This document shows positions 57,530 through 64,000 of a stretch of DNA of 64,000 bases, piece by piece. The position numbers and the translations under genes are program-made. Position 1 is the first letter of the stretch. Every line of letters begins with the position of its first letter. The notes under the pieces were generated by a model, which saw only the letters and a program-made list of their open reading frames with translations, made no database searches and was not told the origin of the DNA. The DNA comes from a virus: positions 1 to 64,000 of IMG/VR virus record IMGVR_UViG_3300027985_001623; one strand, written 5' to 3'.

Positions 57530-57973
57530 TTACCGCACGGGAACAGAGCTGCCCGGCCCAGACCTTCGAGCTCGCGACGAGAACCAGTATTTCGGAGCAC
57601 CAAGCACGTCGGCAAGCCGGCTCGCCCAACGCATGTACTCACGTTCAAGTGAATCAGTGGCTAGTTGGCCGCGATATCTGAGTGGGTGAAGCGTCATTTT
57701 ACCCAGACTCTCAACCCCAAGTTGGCAAAGTTGCTCGACCATAGCCGCTTCGATTTTGTCGAGTACGCACAAGATTTTGCGCACGCGCGCTACGGAGAGA
57801 TTGTTGACAATGTTGTTCAACGATTGTTCGAGCAAAAATACGGTCTGTAGCGGTTGCGGAATACCCAACTGAATGGACGGCGCAAACTCAGTCAGGAGAT
57901 ACCCCATGTGATAGCGGCAACGCTCCTTATCCGACTCAGTCAAAGAGTCTACTGTGATTGCTGGTCCAGCCAT
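57530..57973 (-). CDS. Head-tail connector candidate
   Basis: 147 residues, helical (SLTESDKERCRYHMGYLLTEF, LEQSLNNIVNNLSVARVRKILCVLDKIEAAMVEQL). Size and place agree with the head completion proteins that sit under the portal in long-tailed phages. Assigned by position only. Confidence 0.6.
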   Translation of the reverse strand: MAGPAITVDSLTESDKERCRYHMGYLLTEFAPSIQLGIPQPLQTVFLLEQSLNNIVNNLSVARVRKILCVLDKIEAAMVEQLCQLGVESLGKMTLHPLRYRGQLATDSLEREYMRWASRLADVLGAPKYWFSSRARRSGPGSSVPVR

Positions 57974-57976
57974 TGG

Positions 57977-58354
57977 TTAGCCTCCCTTTTTCTCGCTGAG
58001 GAGGACACCCATCCGTTTGAACTCTTCGACAGCGCCGTCTCCAAATTTCGCGTCGGACACAACAGAGTCGATTTTCAGGGGCAGCAGCTGGCCTTTCCAC
58101 GCAACAGTCACCTTGCGCTTTACGTAGAACACGGGTCCTCGCGAGCGGCTGATCGGCTCCTGCACTTTCACCGCGCCACGCTCTTCTTTCACTTGAGCGC
58201 GATTCAGCACGGGCTCGACGAAATCATCTGGCGTCGCTGCTGCGATAGGCTTTTCTGGAGTGACCGTTTGCGTGTCGAGACCCGATGTGTTCGTCTCCGG
58301 AGCCGTGACGCGAACGTGAGCGATGGTGTCTTTGGAACTTGATGCTTTGGACAT
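57977..58354 (-). CDS. Small structural-region protein
   Basis: 125 residues from MSKASSSKDTIAHVRVTAPETN; the longer frame to 58495 runs through the terminator behind the capsid gene and is rejected. Low-complexity first half (Thr/Pro/Ala), then beta-rich RGPVFYVKRKVTVAWKGQLLPLKIDSVVSDAKFG and a basic tail. Might be a minor head protein. Not recognised. Confidence 0.55.
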   Translation of the reverse strand: MSKASSSKDTIAHVRVTAPETNTSGLDTQTVTPEKPIAAATPDDFVEPVLNRAQVKEERGAVKVQEPISRSRGPVFYVKRKVTVAWKGQLLPLKIDSVVSDAKFGDGAVEEFKRMGVLLSEKKGG

Positions 58355-58418
58355 GGTGTGCCTATGAAAGTCTACCGCGATAGCTAAGGAAAGTGCCAGA
58401 AACGAATTTGAAACCAAG

Positions 58419-58450
58419 AAAAAAGCCAGCGATTCGGTGCTGGCTTTTTT
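58419..58450 (-). terminator. Bidirectional intrinsic terminator behind the major capsid gene
   Basis: AAAAAAGCCAGC and GCTGGCTTTTTT (12-bp arms, eight-base loop) give a stem followed by a T-run on either strand. It sits 22 bases after the capsid stop, presumably making capsid message more abundant than the neck message. Confidence 0.9.
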
Positions 58451-58472
58451 GATCACTTTTAGTGAGAAGCGA

Positions 58473-59867
58473 TCAGGCATGTTCGAGACATGCAAATCGC
58501 TTGTATCGCGCCGACGATCCGGTGGCTGCGTCCGTTCGCGCGGGCCAGTCGGCGATGATTTTCCACGTCGTGGAAATGGTGTCTTGCGTTCGGTTGAGCG
58601 GCGCCCGAATGACCATCTGAATCCGTTCCGCGAAAACTTCGATGCCGTTGTTGGTAACCGAAATTGGGGAGACTTTGCCGGTTACGCCAACTTCAGTGAT
58701 GAGTTGTGCGAGATCAGCAAAGTACTCAATGATGCCCCCTTGTGCCGTGAACAACATGCGGTGAACTTCAAGGCCACCCACCGAACCATTGGCGGTGAGT
58801 TCGCCGGGGAACGGATCGCGATCCGTGAACACGTTCGTCGATCCGTTGACTACCGTGTCGATTCTCGGGCATTCAGAGTTTCGGTAGAACGCCGTACCGA
58901 GCAACTGACCGAGCGCAAACTCCTTGTACATGTAGTAATCCGGCAGGCTCGTGAGGAGTCGCTGGAATTCATCGTCCGCGAAAAGCTCGGTCAAGCTCAT
59001 CGGATCCAGGTGCGCATGGAATCGCCCGTCTGAGTGCTCAGGCACGTTTTGCGACCAGAAGTTCTGAACCACACTTCGGACCCCAGCTAGCGTAGCGATG
59101 TCACCGCCTGAAAGGTCACGAACGGAGTTTCCGCCGCCAGCACGGACAATGTGGGATTTATCCACGCTGTAGACAGCATCGCCGTCTGCTGCGGTGGCGG
59201 CCGCGTCCAAGAGCAAAATGCCTGGACCGTAGATGTCACCAGCAACATCTGGCGTGAAGCCAATGACGTTCCGGGTAATCGCCGGGCCTGCTTCAATCGT
59301 GATTGAAAGCGGATTCGAGGCCGAGACGGGACCGAAAGCGACCGCACTGGCTCCGGGCAACGACGGATTCCGTGCTGTAGTGAATCCATTGAGTCGTTTG
59401 ACGCGCATTGACGTGGAAGCTACGGTCGCACCATCCGCGACGGTCCATCCACTCAACGCCGCCGCATACATGCGATTTCGAGTGACGCGGTTGATGGTCT
59501 GGGCCCCTTGAAGCCCGACTTTCTTTCCGTTCTGCATGAAGAGACTGGCAATAGCCAGCATTGAAGACGGCATCGCCGTGTCAATCGTCCCGGAGTACTG
59601 CTGGAGTTGCGCGGTCCACTGTTCGATAGAATACGAGGCTGGAATGGGGTCCGTTCCCGGAACAAGGGGTCTCGCGTCAACAGCCATCAACCCATCGCCG
59701 GAGAAGATTTGGCTATCGCCAGCCACCCCGTTCCAAACTTTGGGCATGGCTTCAGAACGGAACAAGAGGTTTGGAAAAAGAGCGTCCTGAAAGGCTCTTT
59801 CCAAGTAACCTTCTTGCGTGATTGCGCGAACTTCTGGACTTTGGGTGATGACTGAAAAATCGGGCAT
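58473..59867 (-). CDS. Major capsid protein
   Basis: 464 residues. N-arm (MPDFSVITQSPEVRAITQEGYLERAFQDALFPNLLFRSEAMPKVW), a middle with P-domain-like helix and A-domain strands (DDEFQRLLTSLPDYYMYKEFALGQLLGTAFYRNSECPRIDTVVNG), and RAPLNRTQDTISTTWKIIADWPARTDAA near the end. The size, the flanking scaffold-like gene and the strong terminator all fit an HK97-fold major capsid protein. Confidence 0.87.
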   Translation of the reverse strand: MPDFSVITQSPEVRAITQEGYLERAFQDALFPNLLFRSEAMPKVWNGVAGDSQIFSGDGLMAVDARPLVPGTDPIPASYSIEQWTAQLQQYSGTIDTAMPSSMLAIASLFMQNGKKVGLQGAQTINRVTRNRMYAAALSGWTVADGATVASTSMRVKRLNGFTTARNPSLPGASAVAFGPVSASNPLSITIEAGPAITRNVIGFTPDVAGDIYGPGILLLDAAATAADGDAVYSVDKSHIVRAGGGNSVRDLSGGDIATLAGVRSVVQNFWSQNVPEHSDGRFHAHLDPMSLTELFADDEFQRLLTSLPDYYMYKEFALGQLLGTAFYRNSECPRIDTVVNGSTNVFTDRDPFPGELTANGSVGGLEVHRMLFTAQGGIIEYFADLAQLITEVGVTGKVSPISVTNNGIEVFAERIQMVIRAPLNRTQDTISTTWKIIADWPARTDAATGSSARYKRFACLEHA

Positions 59868-59888
59868 GGCTTGATCTCTGTGAGTTGG

Positions 59889-60683
59889 TTAGTGAACGCC
59901 GGAGCTTGGGTCGTGCAACCCGAGTTTAGCTAAACCTGCACGGTACTCTTCCACGGTCATGTCCTTCGCCCGTTTTACAGGGGGCGCCTTTTTCGAGGCT
60001 TCATCCGCCGCGGATGCTTTGGCGGCGTCGTCACCCTTAGATTCAGTGCCCGTTGTGGCTGGAATGACTGTGGCTTCGTACAGTGTCGGGTGTGTGGATT
60101 TGAGCGTGGCCCTAAAGAACTTCTTGGCGTCAAATGCCGCTAAGTCCTTCGGGGTTTGGCCAGAAAGGGACTTGCGCACCAAGTGGAGTGCGTAATCAAC
60201 GTCTTGGACTCCATGCCGGACAGCCTCGACACGGAGCTCGGACTCGGCTTGTAGCGCTTCAAGTTGTGCGGTTGCTTGTTTTCGGGCGCGTACTTCGTTC
60301 GCGTGCAATTGCTGTACGCGTTGGTAATCAGCCTGAAGCCGCCGCACGTCAACGGTTGGCGCGGATTCGGCTGCTTCGGGTGCTGCTTTTTTAGAAGTCG
60401 TGGCGGTCTTCTTAACGGGTTTCTTGGGCATTTCAGGTGTCGCTTTTTTCTTGGTCGCTTCGGCTGCCATCTCAGCCCAACTTGAGAAGCCTGCTTTTTG
60501 TGCTTCGAGATTGAGCTCGTCCAGGGCGGCTTTACGCCCCTTTTCGCGTTCCGCTTCTTTGATCGAAGCCATAGATGACGTCGGGATGGTCAAAGTTTTG
60601 GGTTCTCCAACTGGCGGCGCTTCCGGTTCCGCGGGCGGAGTTTCTTGAGGCGAGGCTGGTTCGGGTGGTTTTGTTTCTGGCAT
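59889..60683 (-). CDS. Scaffold-like capsid assembly protein
   Basis: 264 residues, Pro/Glu/Ala/Lys-rich and largely disordered or helical: PPEPASPQETPPAEPEAPPVGEP at the start, a Lys-Ala-Thr linker, a coiled coil (LQADYQRVQQLHANEVRARKQATAQLEALQAESELRVEAV), then a basic C-terminal helix domain (DMTVEEYRAGLAKLGLHD). This is the profile of phage scaffolds (gp20-like), encoded just before the major capsid as expected. Confidence 0.82.
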   Translation of the reverse strand: MPETKPPEPASPQETPPAEPEAPPVGEPKTLTIPTSSMASIKEAEREKGRKAALDELNLEAQKAGFSSWAEMAAEATKKKATPEMPKKPVKKTATTSKKAAPEAAESAPTVDVRRLQADYQRVQQLHANEVRARKQATAQLEALQAESELRVEAVRHGVQDVDYALHLVRKSLSGQTPKDLAAFDAKKFFRATLKSTHPTLYEATVIPATTGTESKGDDAAKASAADEASKKAPPVKRAKDMTVEEYRAGLAKLGLHDPSSGVH

Positions 60684-60811
60684 GGTCTGACCTTTTTTTC
60701 GGGATCCTCGTCTTCATCAACAATTCACCGCTGTTGCACGTCGAGATTAACTGCTCTCGTGGGCATAGCGACGAAGGTGTCAAATACTCGGGACAGAACG
60801 TGGGAGGAAAT

Positions 60812-60833
60812 GTAACCCTAAAATTCGGGTTAC
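60812..60833 (-). terminator. Weak hairpin over the stop codon of a head gene
   Basis: GTAACCC (60812-60818) pairs with GGGTTAC (60827-60833); the stop codon of the upstream gene is inside the stem. The following run on the minus strand is only ATTTCC, so termination would be weak. Confidence 0.35.
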
Positions 60834-61282
60834 GGACTTGCGGTTTTGAACGTTGACGTGAGCCCCTGCATTCGGGGGAAGTAGGAGAGTACGAATGCTG
60901 TGACACCAGCTTCGAACGTGATGGTGGTCCCGTCATCGCTGACTGTCGCGACGGTCGCCGACGCAGTCCCGCCAACATCAGTCATTTGCCGAGGGCCAGC
61001 CGCGGCAGCACCGGCCGTTACACGAACCGATGAAATGTGGCCGATTGCGGGCAAGTTTGTGCCGGCTGGCAACGCTGGATCAATCCCCACAATTGTTGCG
61101 GCCGCTTTAACGGCAGCCGTGGTGATGTCAAACGACGTTGCAGACGCGAGACCAACAAGGGTAACCTTAACCGGACTAAGTGCGTAGCCAATTTGACCAG
61201 ACCGCATCGCGTCGGGAAGAGTTGGCGGGAGCGCGTTGTTAAGCGCATACTGGAGCGTTTGGTTGACGTTGATGGTGGTCAT
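60830..61282 (-). CDS. Head decoration or minor capsid protein
   Basis: 150 residues (MTTINVNQTLQYALNNALPPTLPDAMRSGQIG). Beta-rich and Ala/Gly/Thr-rich (LPAIGHISSVRVTAGAAAAGPRQMTDVGGTASATVATVSDDGTTITFEAGVTAFVLSYFP), as in phage decoration proteins that trimerise on capsids. It precedes the scaffold gene. Assigned by composition and position. Confidence 0.6.
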   Translation of the reverse strand: MTTINVNQTLQYALNNALPPTLPDAMRSGQIGYALSPVKVTLVGLASATSFDITTAAVKAAATIVGIDPALPAGTNLPAIGHISSVRVTAGAAAAGPRQMTDVGGTASATVATVSDDGTTITFEAGVTAFVLSYFPRMQGLTSTFKTASP

Positions 61283-61285
61283 GGT

Positions 61286-61438
61286 TCACTTTCCTTTGCC
61301 GGAATTTGCCCTGCCAACAGTAGGCCGCTTACTTGGTGCCGGAGGCTCTGGCGGGCGGAAATTCTTTGGGTCATTTTTTGCTTCCGCGTTGGTTCGTGCG
61401 GTTCGAGGCTGTCCTGCCGGTTTTACGCCTTTGAACAT
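61286..61438 (-). CDS. Small Pro/Lys-rich protein
   Basis: 50 residues from MFKGVKPAGQPRTARTNAEA ending RANSGKGK, with GGAAGGG nine to ten bases before the ATG. The stop is three bases from the next ATG, which makes a real gene likely despite its size. Basic and disordered, it may be a capsid-interior or DNA-binding peptide. Not recognised. Confidence 0.6.
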   Translation of the reverse strand: MFKGVKPAGQPRTARTNAEAKNDPKNFRPPEPPAPSKRPTVGRANSGKGK

Positions 61439-61559
61439 TGGTAAGGCCCTTCCCAAACTCCGAACATCGTTGGAGCTCCGTTAAAAATCCTAGCGCTTTC
61501 AGTACAGAATCGCTAGCCGTCATTATTCGTTGTTCGAAAATTTCTTTTCGCTCGTGTTT

Positions 61560-61748
61560 TTACTGATCGTTCTCGTCCTCACCAGCATCGTCTTCGCTCT
61601 CGTCCTCGCCTTCTTCTTCTTCTTCTTCTTCTTCTTCTTCTTCTTCTTCGCTCTCGCCTTCTTCTTCTTCTTCGCTCTCGCCTTCTTCTTCTTCTTCTTC
61701 TTCTTCTTCTTCTTCTTCTTCTTCTTCTTCTTCTTCTTCGCTATCGTC
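61560..61748 (-). other. Out-of-frame Glu-rich tail, +1 extension of the adjacent head gene
   Basis: In the frame one base ahead of the gene ending at 61741 lies an open stretch encoding Asp-Asp-Ser, 19 Glu, Gly-Glu-Ser, 5 Glu, Gly-Glu-Ser, 13 Glu, then a mixed acidic end (GEDESEDDAGEDENDQ) and TAA at 61562-61560. It has no start of its own. A +1 slip at CGA TAG C would fuse it to the gene and give 214 residues in total. Confidence 0.6.
61611..61739 (+). repeat. TTC/GAA trinucleotide repeat tract
   Basis: Thirteen, five and nineteen TTC units separated by GCTCTCGCC. Read on the minus strand they are Glu codons (GAA)n. Slippage-prone; repeat number may vary between isolates. Confidence 0.9.
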
Positions 61749-62205
61749 CGTCCTCAGGTGGGGACTCCGGAGCCAAAGTGGTGTCAGATTCCGTGGAGCT
61801 ATCCGGTCGAATGATATCCGAGGTCAGCGGAGCTGCACGGAATAGCCACATCCCGAAATCTTCGAGTTCCGTAATCAACCCAATACTTTGAAGGTGTTGC
61901 GCCAACGAGGTGGCCTCGTCGAACGTCAAGTCCTGAACGCCGCTAAGCGCATCGACCAGCTCGGCTGGCGCATCCTCAAGCACGTTTTTGATGAGAACGG
62001 TGTCCAAATGAGACGGCTCAAATTTTTGATCGCCCATTACTTCCGCGGACAAGTCCTCCCACGCGAAATCGAGTTCGGAGCCATGCTTTTCAAGTGCGAC
62101 TCGAAGGTTTTCGAGTCGCGTCTCGGGGACCTCAGAATTCGAAGCCGTTTCGTTTGACGGTTCTCCATAGCGGACAAAAGATTGCAGTGTTTTTGCGTTT
62201 AACAT
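61741..62205 (-). CDS. Acidic head-region protein, tail out of frame
   Basis: 154 residues from MLNAKTLQSFVRYGEPSNETASNSEVPETRLENL; an ATG at 62277 would overlap the previous gene. Helical and acidic (FDEATSLAQHLQSIGLITELEDFGMWLF), ending LAPESPPEDGR and TAG. The acidity, and the Glu-rich continuation one frame away, indicate that the natural product has a polyglutamate C-terminus. Located between head morphogenesis and scaffold-region genes. Function unknown. Confidence 0.6.
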   Translation of the reverse strand: MLNAKTLQSFVRYGEPSNETASNSEVPETRLENLRVALEKHGSELDFAWEDLSAEVMGDQKFEPSHLDTVLIKNVLEDAPAELVDALSGVQDLTFDEATSLAQHLQSIGLITELEDFGMWLFRAAPLTSDIIRPDSSTESDTTLAPESPPEDGR

Positions 62206-62210
62206 GTTGA

Positions 62211-63140
62211 TCACTTTACTGGGGAACGGAATCCCCGTTCCATTGTGTAGGTTGGGACATTCCAACCTGGCATCCAAGGCAGAATAATAGCGCGATCGTT
62301 AGGACGATTTGGTGGGTGGCTCCAAGAGCCTCCGATGAGCGAAGATTTGACCGGCGCATCGGGAGGCATGACAAACAACCTTCCGGGCCGAGCGACCTGC
62401 CCATGAAGCGCCATCGAATCAAGCCCAACTCGATTATCGAGCGGAAGCCCGGTTGAATCGCTCACAAGTTCCGTCCAACGAGATCGGACTCCTGCGAATT
62501 CCGGTTCGTTGGCTAGGTCTTCGAGAAGTACTGTTTGCGCGTTGTTGAAAAGCGAATTTGCGGTTGTTCGAACCACGCGTTCGACTTTCCACCAGGACTC
62601 GTCAAGACCGATTGCTGCCGCCGAAACGACGTCAGACCCTTTGAGGTCCGTGATGGGAATATCGCTAAATCGCGACAGCACGGAAATTGCCAATTCTTGT
62701 GAGATGGCTCGGGATACTTGGGCTTGCGTAATCGCCCGAGCTGCGCGCTGCGCCTGCATCAAGCGTTGGCGACGTTCCGCGTCCGTAAGGGTTACCGACA
62801 AGCGAGAGACTCGACGAAATAGCCGTTCCAGCAAAAGTGCTGCCTCCACACCCGAGTCGTTCCCAACATCCTCCAGCACGGATTCAGCCTTTTCGCCAAT
62901 TGGCACCACGGCTTCTTCGATGAATCTTCGCACGAGAATTTCGCGGTCCCGCTTCACGAACGCGCGCGTATTCCCTTTGAGAATTTTGTTGAGACCGGTC
63001 ACGATTTGCCCGATCGCCCGCTCTCGTATGCGGTTCGCCGGGGCCAATGCCGTGCGGTCCAGGAATCTTCGCATCAAGAGATGCGCGGCAGTAATGGCGG
63101 CGAGCAAATCATGGTGCTGACGTTTTTGTTCGTCTGTCAC
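62211..63140 (-). CDS. Head morphogenesis protein (Mu F/SPP1 gp7-like)
   Basis: 309 residues from a GTG with GGAGAG before it. Helical N-terminal half, then VERVVRTTANSLFNNAQTVLLEDLANEPEFAGVRSRWTELVSDSTGLPLDNRVGLDSMALHGQVARPG and SHPPNRPNDRAIILPWMPGW. This is the conserved core of Mu F-like proteins, though the usual Cys pair (C..C) is replaced (LDSMAL). Minor head protein that helps portal-dependent assembly. It overlaps the upstream gene. Confidence 0.8.
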   Translation of the reverse strand: MTDEQKRQHHDLLAAITAAHLLMRRFLDRTALAPANRIRERAIGQIVTGLNKILKGNTRAFVKRDREILVRRFIEEAVVPIGEKAESVLEDVGNDSGVEAALLLERLFRRVSRLSVTLTDAERRQRLMQAQRAARAITQAQVSRAISQELAISVLSRFSDIPITDLKGSDVVSAAAIGLDESWWKVERVVRTTANSLFNNAQTVLLEDLANEPEFAGVRSRWTELVSDSTGLPLDNRVGLDSMALHGQVARPGRLFVMPPDAPVKSSLIGGSWSHPPNRPNDRAIILPWMPGWNVPTYTMERGFRSPVK

Positions 63141-63471
63141 GCGAAATCTCTCCGTCGTCCAGCAAGCAGTTTGTCGCCCAGTTCCACAACTGGTGCTTTA
63201 GGCCGCACCAGGAATGCCGGATCCACCAGAACAGGAGCCACTTCGCGATTGCGATAGCGGCTTTTCTGGTGATCACAATATTTGTCATGGTGTCCCGCCC
63301 GTAATAGAGGTCAAACGCGTCACCCCGAGGGACCAGTGCAATTTCCCCGTACTCGCCCTGTTTCCAGACACGAGGCAGCATCGCTGCGCCTGGTAAAACG
63401 TCGCGACCACGGAAATCTTCATCGAGAAGCCAACGACTGAGGCGAAATGCAGCTTCTTGGCGAAGGTTCAT
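63109..63471 (-). CDS. Hypothetical protein with C-terminal hydrophobic region
   Basis: 120 residues (MNLRQEAAFRLSRWLLDEDFRGRDVLPGAAMLPRVW). The middle resembles a small beta domain (EYGEIALVPRGDAFDLYYGR). The C-terminal half is Trp-rich and hydrophobic (NIVITRKAAIAIAKWLLFWWIRHSWCGL), which could be a membrane helix. It overlaps the morphogenesis gene by 32 bases. Not recognised. Confidence 0.55.
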   Translation of the reverse strand: MNLRQEAAFRLSRWLLDEDFRGRDVLPGAAMLPRVWKQGEYGEIALVPRGDAFDLYYGRDTMTNIVITRKAAIAIAKWLLFWWIRHSWCGLKHQLWNWATNCLLDDGEISRDRRTKTSAP

Positions 63472-63992
63472 GATCCAGCTACGATCAAATTAAGGTACGC
63501 CGATCCTTTTAGCCAGAAGCTGTCCGAAGAAATCGAATCTAACTCCGCAAAAAAGTTGCCCGTGATCACCACGGCGTTTCCAGTACCAGTGGCGCCCAGA
63601 TTTGTACTCGCGAACCCAATCGTCGCGTTCGCCGTTGAATTGGCGACGCGTGCGAACTGCCCTGGCTCAACACTTTCAATGAGAAGTTGTCCACTCGAAG
63701 CTACCGTGGCGAGTGGCGCGTAGCCTTCTAAAGCGAGCTGGCTATTGATGGCTCGCGCCACGTCGCTGGCCGACTGTGCGGCCGCAGTGAAAGTGACCAA
63801 AATCGTTGCATCCGTGTCGAAGCCACCGGTTAGGGCGTTGTACGTCTGCAAGTCGAATTCGAAGGTTTCACCCCCGACAAACCCGGTCGGGAAGATGCCG
63901 GCACTTCCGAGCCAGCTCGCTTTTTGGCCGATCAGAAGCATGACCGTACTGCCCTGAACGGCGGATAGCGCTAAAAAGTCGACTGTCTCCAT
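63468..63992 (-). CDS. Virion protein with flagellin/fibre-like domain
   Basis: 174 residues with a complete ATG eight bases from the window end. Pattern ATILVTFTAAAQSASDVARAINSQLALEGYAPLATVASSGQLLIESVEPGQFARVANSTANATIGFASTNLG is a beta-alpha-beta repeat common in phage structural and flagellar hook proteins. It probably lies next to portal genes beyond the edge. ATGA overlap with the next gene. Confidence 0.6.
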   Translation of the reverse strand: METVDFLALSAVQGSTVMLLIGQKASWLGSAGIFPTGFVGGETFEFDLQTYNALTGGFDTDATILVTFTAAAQSASDVARAINSQLALEGYAPLATVASSGQLLIESVEPGQFARVANSTANATIGFASTNLGATGTGNAVVITGNFFAELDSISSDSFWLKGSAYLNLIVAGS

Positions 63993-64000
63993 TTCGTCGA

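Noticed and set aside
57977-58495. Longer version of the gene behind the capsid (start at 58495)
   Set aside because: It would include the intrinsic terminator at 58419-58450 and overlap the capsid gene; the ATG at 58354 is preferred.
61530-61814. Plus-strand poly-Phe open frame
   Set aside because: It is the complement of the Glu-rich tract; a run of more than 40 Phe is not a plausible protein and no ribosome site precedes it.

Overview
The window is a contiguous piece of a double-stranded DNA tailed-phage genome with a contractile tail (myovirus morphology). The evidence is a complete minus-strand virion module: head morphogenesis protein, scaffold, major capsid, connectors, tail sheath, tail tube, frameshifted tail chaperones, tape measure, LysM baseplate protein, hub, spike, gp25/W-like and J-like wedge proteins and fibres. 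A self-contained T4/SPO1-style replication and recombination set lies beside it. Large terminase and portal are not in the window and probably lie just beyond the right end. Base composition is moderately GC-rich and coding is very dense; most neighbouring starts and stops overlap (ATGA or TGATG), implying translational coupling. No host marker identifies the bacterial host. I saw no tRNA, rRNA, CRISPR array, insertion sequence or reverse transcriptase.

Layout, left to right. (1) 1-450: two small plus-strand genes, the first cut by the window edge. (2) 450-5,900: a probable small terminase or other HTH protein, then small early-type genes, several of which look like paralogues of one another, and a PadR-like winged-helix protein. 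(3) 5,870-8,150: a NAMPT-like/Prs-like gene pair, the arrangement of the NARP1 NAD+ reconstitution pathway by which phages defeat NAD+-depleting immunity. (4) 8,270-10,900: small genes including a MazG-like protein and a short FGE/SUMF1-fold protein. (5) 10,900-20,100: SbcC/gp46 and SbcD/gp47, RecA interrupted in its Walker A motif by an HNH-bearing intein, gp32-like SSB, a possible UvsY-like protein and a uracil-DNA-glycosylase/DNA polymerase I fusion. (6) 20,100-24,600: a Pro/Ala-linker protein and a MoxR AAA+ ATPase/VWA-metallopeptidase cassette. (7) 24,690-25,150: the endolysin, the only internal plus-strand gene. (8) 25,140-33,000: primase, DnaB-type helicase, UvsW-like helicase, an excisionase-like HTH protein, a sigma-like factor and a RuvC-like resolvase. 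(9) 33,000-35,300: membrane and HExxE proteins of a likely lysis cassette. (10) 35,400-64,000: virion genes, with a small ribbon-helix-helix gene carrying its own promoter and terminator (a 'moron') wedged between sheath and tube.

Expression signals: four minus-strand promoter candidates share a TTGCAC or TTGCGC -35 hexamer with a 17-18 base spacer. Two of these place the start codon 6-7 bases after the -10 box, as does the endolysin start, suggesting leaderless messages. Strong intrinsic terminators separate ssb from recA and follow the major capsid gene, the sheath gene and the RHH gene. Two recoding sites are visible: a canonical -1 slippery heptamer joining the tail chaperone frames, and a +1 shift (programmed or mutational) that would attach a 62-residue Glu-rich tail to a head protein.

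Functions were assigned by reading motifs in the translations and by gene order; no database search was run.
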